Shown one piece after another: positions 26,158 to 33,731 of a stretch of 64,000 nucleotides of DNA; the stretch's first letter is position 1, and every line of letters starts with the position of its first letter. The position numbers were made by a program, and so were the translations under genes. The notes below the pieces were generated by a model, which saw only the letters and a program-made list of their open reading frames with translations, ran no database searches and was not told where the DNA came from. The DNA is from Chthoniobacteraceae bacterium (GTDB taxonomy: Bacteria; Verrucomicrobiota; Verrucomicrobiia; Chthoniobacterales; Chthoniobacteraceae), in contig CANFTB010000004.1 in the NCBI GenBank assembly GCA_947449735.1, forward strand, positions 1-64,000, in the 5' to 3' direction.

Positions 26158-26954
26158 TTGCGTTGTACCAAAAAGTCTTCGGAATCGGGCTCCAGGACAC
26201 GTTTGTGTACCGCTGGAACTTCGTGCTCCGGAGTCTTTTTAGTATTATTCCGCTGATTGCCACGGTGTTTATCTGGCGGGCGGTCTGCGAGCAGGGCTCG
26301 GGGCTGTCGGAATACAATTTTTCCTCGATGGTGTTTTACTTCATCGGCGTGCTGATGGTGGACAACCTGGCGAGCCCGACGGAGGACGAGTGGAGGATTG
26401 CCTCGGAGATTCGCGAGGGGCAGATCAGTTCCTTGCTGACCAAACCGCTGAATCATCTGGCCTACAGGCTGAGCCTGTTCGGCGCATACCGGTGTCTTTA
26501 CACCCTTGTGACGCTGCCGGTCATGGGAGCGGTGGTTTGGGGGCTGAGCCGGCACATTCAGCTTCCCCAGCAGATCTTGACGTGGCCCCTTTTTTTTCTG
26601 TCGGTGGCCGGTTCGGCGCTCATCCAGTTTTTCATAGCCTATTCCCTAGCGATGCTGGCCTTCTGGATCATGGAGGTGTCGACACTGATTTTCATCCTGT
26701 ACTCGTTTGAGTATTTTTTGAGTGGCCACGTTTTTCCCCTGGATCTTCTGCCGGCGTCCGTGCGGTCTGTGCTGGAGTGGACCCCCTTTCCCTACGAGCT
26801 GTTTTTTCCGGTGCAGATCCTTCTGGAGCGCCTGGATGTCGCATCCATTCAAAAGGGTTTTATGATGCAGTTTTTCTGGGTGTGCGTGACAGGAGCCAGC
26901 GCGCGCCTTTTGTGGAACCTTGGGGTGCGGCGGTACCAGGCATCGGGGGGATAG
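26154..26954 (+). CDS. ABC-2 family permease (DUF990-like), subunit A
   Basis: A 266-residue inner-membrane protein with about six hydrophobic spans. I start it at the ATG overlapping the pdxA stop (ATGA); a longer frame upstream only reads pdxA in another frame. EDEWRIASEIREGQISSLLT and KPLNHLAYRLS form the cytoplasmic coupling loop typical of the ABC-2/PF06182 group. The gene after it encodes a second permease of the same kind, so they probably form a heterodimer. Neither has an ATPase beside it in the window. The cargo is unknown. Confidence 0.8.
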   Translation: MIALYQKVFGIGLQDTFVYRWNFVLRSLFSIIPLIATVFIWRAVCEQGSGLSEYNFSSMVFYFIGVLMVDNLASPTEDEWRIASEIREGQISSLLTKPLNHLAYRLSLFGAYRCLYTLVTLPVMGAVVWGLSRHIQLPQQILTWPLFFLSVAGSALIQFFIAYSLAMLAFWIMEVSTLIFILYSFEYFLSGHVFPLDLLPASVRSVLEWTPFPYELFFPVQILLERLDVASIQKGFMMQFFWVCVTGASARLLWNLGVRRYQASGG

Positions 26955-26974
26955 GGACGTCACGCTTTTCCGCC

Positions 26975-27769
26975 ATGCTGCGTTACCTGAAAATTTACGC
27001 GATATTGATGCGCAACTCCCTGATCCGGGAGATGAGTTTCAAGGCGAACTTTTTGCTTTGGACCTTGGTGGAGGTGTTGTGGTTTTCGGGGCAGGTGCTG
27101 TTTATCGAGGTGCTTTTCGGGCATGTCGACAAACTGGGAGATTGGACCAAGTGGCAGGTGGTGGCGCTTGTGGGAACCCACCAGGTGGTGGCCCAGTTGT
27201 TCCAGGCGTTTTTTTATGTGAATTTGACGCAGATCCCCGAGCTGGTGCGCACCGGCAAGCTGGATGTGTTTTTGACGCTACCCTTGGACTCGCAGTTTGC
27301 GGTTTCCAGCAAGCAGTTTGGTTTGGACAACTTTGTGAACACCGTCTTGGGGTTGGCGATCACAGGCTATGCGCTTTTGAGGCTGGGGGTTACTCCCGGT
27401 GCTTTGCAGGTTCTGCTCTACTGTTGCTGCGTGCTTTTCGGGGTTGCGGTGCATTACAGCGTGATGTGTTCGCTTTCGACGTTTTGCTTTTGGATTATCC
27501 GGGCGCAGGGCTTGGTGTACGGATATTTCAACCTGTTCAACATCGGCAGGTATCCGGAATCAGTATACCGGGGAGCTTTTAAATTCATGTTCACCTGGGT
27601 GCTTCCGGTGATTTTGGTGGCGAACGTGCCGGTTCGGATTTTGACGGAGGTTGCCTATACGCCATGGGCCGCCATTGGACAACTTGTGGGCACGAGTTTG
27701 CTGGTTCTCGGATTTACGCGCTGGTTTTGGCTGCGCGGCTTGGGTCGTTATGCAAGCGCCAGTTCCTGA
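26975..27769 (+). CDS. ABC-2 family permease (DUF990-like), subunit B
   Basis: A 264-residue membrane protein with about six spans, paired with the preceding permease 20 bases upstream. It starts MLRYLKIYAILMRNSLIREM, a short amphipathic entry before the first span. The loop IPELVRTGKLDVFLTLPLDS is the counterpart of EIREGQISSLLTKPLN in subunit A. The longer frame upstream overlaps subunit A and is rejected. The ATPase is missing locally; such pairs usually sit with a COG4586-type ATPase. Confidence 0.8.
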   Translation: MLRYLKIYAILMRNSLIREMSFKANFLLWTLVEVLWFSGQVLFIEVLFGHVDKLGDWTKWQVVALVGTHQVVAQLFQAFFYVNLTQIPELVRTGKLDVFLTLPLDSQFAVSSKQFGLDNFVNTVLGLAITGYALLRLGVTPGALQVLLYCCCVLFGVAVHYSVMCSLSTFCFWIIRAQGLVYGYFNLFNIGRYPESVYRGAFKFMFTWVLPVILVANVPVRILTEVAYTPWAAIGQLVGTSLLVLGFTRWFWLRGLGRYASASS

Positions 27770-27956
27770 CCAGGGCTGGCGGAAGCCTTTCAAGATCCGG
27801 TGGGGGCTTTGTGTCTGCGAAGTGAGCTGAAAGTAGGTGTTGTCCGGGTGAGGAATGGAGCTGTTTGAACCTTGAGGATTCTTTTTTACTTGAATGAAGG
27901 GGAGCCTGTTTGCAGTATCTTGGGCTTCTCGCCGTATTGCGGCGGTGATAGGGAAC

Positions 27957-28031
27957 GCGCGGTTAGCTCAGCGGTAGAGCACTACCTTGACATGGTAGGG
28001 GTCACAGGTTCGAAACCTGTATCGCGCACCA
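27957..28031 (+). tRNA. tRNA-Val (GAC)
   Basis: A full cloverleaf is visible. Acceptor GCGCGGT pairs with ATCGCGC (one G-U). The D arm is GCTC-AGCGGTA-GAGC, the anticodon arm CTACC-TTGACAT-GGTAG gives anticodon GAC, and the T arm is ACAGG-TTCGAAA-CCTGT. The discriminator is A and CCA is encoded. Accessory DNA begins right after it, as often happens at tRNA integration sites, but I found no duplicated 3' end marking an att site. Confidence 0.97.
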
Positions 28032-28339
28032 CTCTAAAGTCCCTCAAGCAGAGCGGCTTACACAGTAGAAAAGACGGGTCTCCGCCAAAGTTTGGGGAGG
28101 GGTGTTTTGTAAGTTTAAGGTTGAGTTGGGTTGTTGATTCAGGGGGGGGGAACGGAATGGTTAACCACAAGCAGCGATCACTCGCAGGCGGTAGTTTTGA
28201 AAATTTCTGAAGCCTGCGGAAGTCGCCCGACGTGGCATCTCCGCCCAGCAGGTGGACGTACCTGCCCTCCAGTCCAAACTCCGCACCCAAGGACAAGTCG
28301 TCGATTTCATTCCGGGCAAACCGGAGAAATGCGAACATC
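28032..28339 (+). other. Post-tRNA non-coding stretch with possible coding remnant
   Basis: No intact gene is seen. The plus-strand frame from about 28209 to 28353 reads KPAEVARRGISAQQVDVPAL and onward to GPPEF before a stop, without a start codon. It looks more protein-like than random, but I do not recognise it. It may be the end of a lost gene. Confidence 0.3.
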
Positions 28340-28762
28340 TCAACGGACCTCCCGAATTCTAAGGCCCACGCGCCCCTCGCCTCCATTCTGCTGCCCGCGC
28401 TCGGCTTGCACGCCAAGACGATCAACATCGCTCCGGCACAGGTCGACCGCGCCGCGCTGATCGCCGAGTTCACCGTGGCCGAGGACGCCGCCAGACCCAC
28501 GCGAGCCACCAAGGCCGATACCGTTGTAATCGAAATCGTACGATTCCGCCCTGGCGTCGACGGCATGGTGCTCAGCGCAGCCGGAGCCGAGGTGCTCAAT
28601 TTCTGCACAGACAAGACGAAGAAGCCTCGGGCCGACATCAAAGATGAGATCCTGCGCGCTGGCTACCTGCACCCGGTGCGCTCGCCCTCCGGCGCCATCG
28701 TGACGGGCGGGATGGGCCGGTTTTCAGCGGGAAAAGCCACCCGGAAGGAGGATGTTCTCTGA
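28340..28762 (+). pseudogene. Decayed DUF6807 (PmoA-like) gene
   Basis: The frame has a signal-like N-terminus (PLASILLPALGLHAKTINIA) followed by 26-30 ordinary residues. The motif region KPRADIKDEILRAGYLHPVR plus SPSGAIVTGG comes next. DUF6807 proteins carry an Arg-Pro/Ala-Asp-Ile-Lys ... Gly-Tyr-Ile/Leu-His-Pro ... Ser/Pro-Ser-Gly ... Val-Thr motif, then a HHHG active-site run. Here the start codon, most of the middle, and everything after VT are gone. The function is lost. The family call rests on the motif alone. Confidence 0.45.
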
Positions 28763-28785
28763 GGGCCGTGGCAGTCGGCCCGGAA

Positions 28786-28818
28786 TTCTTATGGGGTGCT
28801 TATGTGCAAAAATGGGGG
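28786..28818. repeat. Imperfect 33-bp direct repeat, copy A
   Basis: TTCTTATGGGGTGCTTATGT and the following bases to GGGGG resemble copy B at 28924-28956 (about 26 of 33 positions equal). The two copies are 138 bp apart. They bracket non-coding DNA. Confidence 0.6.
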
Positions 28819-28923
28819 TGTGGACCGAGTTGCCGCGCAGGGAGGAATACTCCCGGTTCATGCCTCGGTTGACCCCGCCTCAGAGGGGACCGCTCTCTGT
28901 AGCGGGCAGGTTCTCCGGGGCAC

Positions 28924-28956
28924 TTCTTATTAGGTGCTTATTTGCACCAAGGGGGG
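28924..28956. repeat. Imperfect 33-bp direct repeat, copy B
   Basis: TTCTTATTAGGTGCTTATTT, then TGCACCAAGGGGGG. It pairs with copy A at 28786-28818. The two may be junctions of an inserted or deleted element, or ends of degraded duplications. Confidence 0.6.
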
Positions 28957-28993
28957 ACCATCCGCGTCAGCTGAGCGTCCAACGAACTGCCGT

Positions 28994-29021
28994 TTGCAGA
29001 TTTTCTGCTTTTCTGTATAGT
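28994..29021 (+). promoter_or_regulatory. Candidate promoter of the second vapBC-like locus (leaderless)
   Basis: TTGCAG (28994-28999), 16 bases, TATAGT (29016-29021). The ATG is only six bases past the -10, so the transcript would be leaderless or nearly so. No Shine-Dalgarno is present, which agrees. Confidence 0.45.
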
Positions 29022-29027
29022 GATCCC

Positions 29028-29270
29028 ATGCAAATGACCCTCTCCGTTTCTGGCCGTGGCTTGGTCGCACTTCCCGCAGTCATGCGCAAAGCCGCTGGCA
29101 TTCGCCCGCAAGACAGTCTCATCGCGGAGACCACCGCGGAGGGCATCCTTCTGCGGCCAGCCGTCACGCTGCCGGTGGAAGTCTATTCCCCTGAACGGAT
29201 CTCCGAATTTGATGCCGCGGAATCCGAACTCGCAGAGGCCCTGGAACTGGCCAAACGCCCAAAAAAATAA
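29028..29270 (+). CDS. AbrB/SpoVT-type antitoxin
   Basis: An 80-residue protein with a swapped-hairpin AbrB DNA-binding fold: MTLSVSGRGLVALPAVMRKA followed by AGIRPQDSLIAETTAEGILL. The C-terminal half (about 50-80) is acidic and helical, as in antitoxins that embrace a PIN toxin. It ends six bases before the toxin start. It probably represses its own promoter. A longer frame upstream is non-coding and contains both direct-repeat copies. Confidence 0.85.
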   Translation: MQMTLSVSGRGLVALPAVMRKAAGIRPQDSLIAETTAEGILLRPAVTLPVEVYSPERISEFDAAESELAEALELAKRPKK

Positions 29271-29276
29271 AGGCGA

Positions 29277-29717
29277 ATGCGAATTTTCCTCGATGCAAAT
29301 ATCCTTTTCTCCGCAGGAAAAAACGCCGGCGCGATGCGGGGCTTTTTGGAGGTCCTGCAGTCCAGTGGCCATACCCTGGTGGCCGACGCCTATGTAGTCG
29401 AGGAGGCCCGCCGGAATCTGGAGGCGAAGTTTCCCGCATCGTTGAAGGATTTCGAGTTGGTGCTGCATCCACTCGAATCTTCCGCAACGCTCCGTTGTTT
29501 CCTTCCTCCCGGGCTCGCTCCTGAGCTGCCTGAAAAAGACCGCCCCGTACTGGCCGCTGCCATCCAGCGCAGGTGTGATGTTTTGTTGACCGGCGACAAG
29601 ACGCATTTTGGTCCGCTCTACGGAAAGAATCTGGAAGGCGTCACGATCCACTCTCCTGCCTGCTTGGCCAAACACCTCAGCGACGAGGCCACCGATCGCC
29701 CTTCCACCCCCGCCTGA
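29277..29717 (+). CDS. PIN-domain toxin of the AbrB-type pair
   Basis: A 146-residue PIN-domain protein. The active-site acids are D6 (MRIFLDANILFSAG), E42 (VVEEARRNLE), D88 (EKDRPVLAAAI) and D107 (LLTGDKTHFGPLY). All are present, so it should be an active metal-dependent RNase. It follows the antitoxin in the same operon. The sequence differs from the first VapC in the window, so the two are not a recent duplication. Confidence 0.88.
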   Translation: MRIFLDANILFSAGKNAGAMRGFLEVLQSSGHTLVADAYVVEEARRNLEAKFPASLKDFELVLHPLESSATLRCFLPPGLAPELPEKDRPVLAAAIQRRCDVLLTGDKTHFGPLYGKNLEGVTIHSPACLAKHLSDEATDRPSTPA

Positions 29718-30017
29718 TTTTTCCCGATGACCTTCGCTGGCGGTAGGGGGGAGTTTGGAGGGTTGGGAAAAGTGCCGTGAAGCAATGCGCGGCTGAGAGT
29801 TGAGGGGCCGGTTTGTTTCGGTAGCAGGAAGCGGATGGTTTACTTTACGTAAATAAAGCCGGCGGTTGCCGGTGGGTGGGTTTGTGGTGCAGACATGAAG
29901 ATGTGGGAACGGTGTCGAAAACTGTCTGCCGGGCGCCGTAAATAAAAATTAAAACCCGTCTTAAGAAACTTGAACTTCAGAACTTTAGAAATGGGAACCG
30001 TACTGCCTGTTTTGAAT

Positions 30018-30079
30018 TCTAGCGCCTCACGCGACGATATCGGGCGCGCGGACTGCGAAGTGGAGGCGAAAAGCATTTC
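30018..30079. repeat. Imperfect direct repeat, copy A, upstream of the DUF1592 cytochrome gene
   Basis: Shares AGCGC, CGCGACGATA, GCGCGCG, ACTGCG-AGTGGAGG and GAAAAGC in order with 30171-30241. Copy B has a short insertion in the middle. Both follow AATTCT. Confidence 0.6.
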
Positions 30080-30170
30080 CTTACCAATAATTAGCTAACA
30101 TTTGTCTCCGACCACGGTCAGTTATGGGGTAACTCGCCCCATGTTCCGTGCCGTGGAATGCAATTCTCCC

Positions 30171-30241
30171 CTTAGCGCTTCCCGCGACGATACCGCGGAC
30201 ACCGCGCGCGCGAACTGCGGAGTGGAGGGGAAAAGCGATTT
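30171..30241. repeat. Imperfect direct repeat, copy B
   Basis: Second copy of the block at 30018-30079, with an extra CGGACACCG-like insertion. It ends 24 bases before the ATG of the cytochrome gene, so it lies in that gene's 5' leader or promoter. Confidence 0.6.
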
Positions 30242-30264
30242 CTGACCCATACTTTCACCCTGTC

Positions 30265-33200
30265 ATGGCTTCCCTCTCTCCCTTTCACTCGGCCTTTACC
30301 GCGGCGCTCGCACTCATCTTCGCGACGGCTGGCGGCGTGGCGGCTGACGCTCCGGTCCCTTCGGTTCGCCAGGTCGTGCTGCCGCCTCACGCAGCGGGTG
30401 ATCTCATGCGCGATAAGGTGGAGCCGTTTGTCAGCAAGCACTGCCAGAGCTGCCACCGCAAGGACAAGACCAAGGGCGAACTGGACCTCACGCGTTACGC
30501 CACGGAGCGCGATGTCACGGCAGATTTCCGGCGCTGGAAGAACATCGCGGATTTCATCCGAAATGGCGAGATGCCGCCCGAGGACGAGCCACAGCCGAGC
30601 CTTGATGAACGCCAAGGGGTGCTCGCTGCGATCGAGGCGATCATGCTCACGGAAGCAAAACGCAACGCAGGAGATCCTGGCGCGGTGTTGCCTCGGAGGC
30701 TGTCGAGCACTGAATACGATCTTTCCATCCGTGCGCTGACGGGCGTGGACATTCGTGCGACGGCCGAGTTTCCTGCCGATCCAGCTGGTGGAGAGGGCTT
30801 TGACAACACTGGCGAGGCCTTGGGTATGACGCCCAGTTTGTTGAACAAGTATCTCGGCGCGGCCCAGTTTGTTTCTGAGCATCTCGTGCTCAGGCCCGAG
30901 GGCGTTGGCTTTGCGCCCTTCCCGGTCACCAGCTACAGCGAGCGCAAGAAGCTCACCGAGGAGGCGATCATCAACTTCTACCGGCAGCATGACGTCAGCA
31001 TTCACAACTACGTGGTATCGGCCTGGCGATACAAACATCGCAACGAAACGGACCGCGCTTTGAGCCCCGAGGCTTGGGCTCAGCGGCAGGGACTCAGTGG
31101 CAGCTATCTGGCGCTGGTGGTGAAGACGCTGGCTGAAGCAACGGCCGGCGAGAGCTTCATGCGCAAGCTCGGAGGCATGTGGGACGCATTGCCCGCGCCG
31201 ACGCATGCCACAGACGTTCCGCAAGCCGTGCGCGAGGTGACCGCCTTCATCGCGCTGATGCAAACTGGCGTCGGCTCGCACGATCCAGCGCTCATCCGAT
31301 CAGGCCGCGCGCCGATCGATCACCTCGCCATGCGCGTGAAAGCAGCCGCTAGCCGCGACAAGGGTGGTTTGGCCAACATTGGCGCGCGGAGCAAGCTTCG
31401 CATCGGTCGCTTGCCAGCACCATCGAAGGTCGCTAAGGCTCCGCAAGACGAGGTGACCACGCTTTATCTTCGGTTGGATCCGGCCTTTGATTCAAATCCG
31501 GGCCTGGTGATTCTGCATCGTCCCCTGTTCAGCAAGCGGGATGGACCGCCAAACAATGACAAAGAGGCTAAAGAGCATGAAGTCGAAACCCTGCGCGCTG
31601 TGCTGGAGCGGGAGTCACCCGAACTCGCGCGTCAGTTGGCTTTTGGCAAACATCCGAGTGGTGACGCGCTAGATCCCGATTCGCTGGCGTTGCAGGCACC
31701 ATGCGTTCTCACGATACCGCTTGGCCCGCAGGCGTTGGCAGGCCTGCAGGGCAAGCAGTTGCTCCTCGACTGCGAGCTGGATGCACGGGCCAGCGCAGAG
31801 TCCGCCGTATTTCTTCAGCAAGCGATGGGCAAGAAGCCGGACGCACTAGCAGCCATTTCGGAATCGCTGGTTCCCTCCACTGGCGTGGAGATCTTGCTCC
31901 GCCCAGAGAGCCAACTCGCAAAGGATCTGGCGACAGCCGCTGGACCGTTTTGCAAGGCATTCCCGAATCGCTTTTTCTTTACCGATGCGAACCGCGGACT
32001 GACCGCAGGCTTCCATCTCGTCGAGGGCTTCTTCCGCGATGACCAGCCGCTGATGGAGAAGGTGCTCACCGATGCTGAGCGCGCCGAGTTGGATCGGCTG
32101 TGGAAGGCGCTGAATTTTGTGACCCAGAGCGTGGAGACGATGTTCCGCGGCTTTGTGTGGTTCGAGCGGGCCGAGCGTAATGTGTTGCAAGATCCAAGAT
32201 TCGACTTCCTGCGCTCGGAGGATCCGCTGCTAGTGAAGCCAGATTTGATGGCCAAGTTCGAGCGCCACTACCTTGAAAAGTTGGGCGTCACACTGGTGCC
32301 GAATGTCATGCAACCTGAGAAGCCGAGTCCGCAGTTCGACTTGATCCACGGCTTCTTTGAGCGGGTCCGTGCCGGCCTCACGGACTACGAGCGCACTCGG
32401 CAACAAGCCGAAGCGCCCGCGCTGCGAGATGTCGAGCGACTCGCCGAACGCGCTTACTGTCGGCCTTTGCGAGCGGATGAGTTTAAGGCCCTGCGCGCGC
32501 TTTACCGGCAACTGCGCGAGCAAGGCGATGACGTCGAAGACTCGCTGCGAGGCATGTTTAGCGCGGTGCTCATGTCGCCGGACTTCTTTTATCGCAGCCC
32601 CGAAGCACCTGAGGGCGGCGGCGTGCAGGCTCTGGCCCAAACAGCCCTTGCGCGGCGACTCAGCTACTTTTTGTGGTCGTCGCCGCCGGATGAGGAACTG
32701 CTCGCAGCGGCGCGCGCGGGAAAGCTCCAAGACGAGAGGGTGCTGCGAGCGCAGACACGCCGCATGTTGAAGGATCCACGGATCGAGTGCTTTGCCCGCG
32801 AGTTTTTTGGCCAATGGCTGCGTTATCGCGATTACTTGTCCAAGGATCCCATCCCGTCCGGTGCCTTCGACGGCTATGACGCGCCCCTGCGGCAGGCGAT
32901 GTTCGAGGAGCCCACGCGGCTCCTCACGCATCTGCTCCAGCAAGACCAGCCGGTAGGCGAGTTGTTGCATGGTGACAGCACCTTCGTGAACGCGGCTCTC
33001 GCAGAGTTTTACGGTGGCGACATTGAGCGCCAATACCACAGCACGGATGGCAAAGGATCGCCCTCGGACTGGCGTCGCGTCGAGGGCCTGCATGGCATGG
33101 GCCGTGGCGGCCTGCTGGGGATGCCGGTCATTTTGGCAAAGAACTCCGCGGGGAGCCGAACCAGCCCGGTAAAGCGCGGATTCTGGGTCGTGCATCACCT

Positions 33201-33702
33201 GTTAGGTCAGCACTTCCCGCCTCCGCCAGCCGATGTGCCCGAGCTGCCCAAGACCGAAAAAGAAGCCAGCAAGACCATCCGTGAACTGCTCGCTGACCAC
33301 ACCTCGAACCGTCAGTGCGCCATGTGCCATGTGCACTTCGACGGCCTGGGTTTGACCATGGAAGGCTTTGATGCCATCGGACGCTCGCGAAATAAAGACC
33401 TCGCCGGTCGCGCCATCCAAGCCACTGGCCCCATGCCCGGAGGTGGCCAGGCGGAAGGCATCGGGGGCTTGATCGACTACATCGAGCACCGCCGCCCATC
33501 CGACTTCCAACACAACCTCAGCCGCAAGCTGTTGGGCTACGCGCTGGGACGTTCGGTGACGCTATCGGATCAGCCCTTGCTCGCAGACATGGAGAAGATA
33601 CTACAGGGTGGCCAAGGCTTCTCCGTATTGTTTGAGGCCGTTGTTTTGAGCTCGCAATTCCGCCAGCAACGCGGCCGAGACTTTGTCGCCGCCGCCCCTT
33701 GA
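30265..33702 (+). CDS. DUF1592-type planctomycete cytochrome (DUF1587/1595/1592/1588/1585)
   Basis: A 1145-residue secreted protein; residues 1-26 are a signal peptide, which fixes the start at MASLSPFHSAFT. A c-type heme site HCQSCH lies near residue 60. The DUF1587-type LPRRLSSTEYDLSIRALTGV follows. DUF1595/1592 appear at LARRLSYFLWSSPPDEELLA and ECFAREFFGQWLRYRDY, then DUF1588 (SAGSRTSPVKRGFWVVHHLL). A DUF1585 end has a second CAMCH and NLSRKLLGYALGRSVTLSDQ. Typical members are 750-900 residues; here about 500 extra residues sit between DUF1587 and DUF1595. It is paired with the DUF1552 gene 29 bases downstream. Likely periplasmic redox; substrate unknown. Confidence 0.85.
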   Translation: MASLSPFHSAFTAALALIFATAGGVAADAPVPSVRQVVLPPHAAGDLMRDKVEPFVSKHCQSCHRKDKTKGELDLTRYATERDVTADFRRWKNIADFIRNGEMPPEDEPQPSLDERQGVLAAIEAIMLTEAKRNAGDPGAVLPRRLSSTEYDLSIRALTGVDIRATAEFPADPAGGEGFDNTGEALGMTPSLLNKYLGAAQFVSEHLVLRPEGVGFAPFPVTSYSERKKLTEEAIINFYRQHDVSIHNYVVSAWRYKHRNETDRALSPEAWAQRQGLSGSYLALVVKTLAEATAGESFMRKLGGMWDALPAPTHATDVPQAVREVTAFIALMQTGVGSHDPALIRSGRAPIDHLAMRVKAAASRDKGGLANIGARSKLRIGRLPAPSKVAKAPQDEVTTLYLRLDPAFDSNPGLVILHRPLFSKRDGPPNNDKEAKEHEVETLRAVLERESPELARQLAFGKHPSGDALDPDSLALQAPCVLTIPLGPQALAGLQGKQLLLDCELDARASAESAVFLQQAMGKKPDALAAISESLVPSTGVEILLRPESQLAKDLATAAGPFCKAFPNRFFFTDANRGLTAGFHLVEGFFRDDQPLMEKVLTDAERAELDRLWKALNFVTQSVETMFRGFVWFERAERNVLQDPRFDFLRSEDPLLVKPDLMAKFERHYLEKLGVTLVPNVMQPEKPSPQFDLIHGFFERVRAGLTDYERTRQQAEAPALRDVERLAERAYCRPLRADEFKALRALYRQLREQGDDVEDSLRGMFSAVLMSPDFFYRSPEAPEGGGVQALAQTALARRLSYFLWSSPPDEELLAAARAGKLQDERVLRAQTRRMLKDPRIECFAREFFGQWLRYRDYLSKDPIPSGAFDGYDAPLRQAMFEEPTRLLTHLLQQDQPVGELLHGDSTFVNAALAEFYGGDIERQYHSTDGKGSPSDWRRVEGLHGMGRGGLLGMPVILAKNSAGSRTSPVKRGFWVVHHLLGQHFPPPPADVPELPKTEKEASKTIRELLADHTSNRQCAMCHVHFDGLGLTMEGFDAIGRSRNKDLAGRAIQATGPMPGGGQAEGIGGLIDYIEHRRPSDFQHNLSRKLLGYALGRSVTLSDQPLLADMEKILQGGQGFSVLFEAVVLSSQFRQQRGRDFVAAAP

Positions 33703-33731
33703 AACCCGATTTCCCAAGCCCCTCGATTTTA

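Larger units (their letters stand above)
29718..30264. other. 547-bp intergenic region with duplicated segment and palindromes
   Basis: No gene is supported. It holds the palindrome TTTACGTAAA (29844-29853), a hairpin ATGGGG-TAACTCG-CCCCAT (30124-30142) and two related blocks (30018-30079 and 30171-30241) given separately. AT-rich patches alternate with GC-rich ones, unlike neighbouring coding DNA. Confidence 0.6.
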
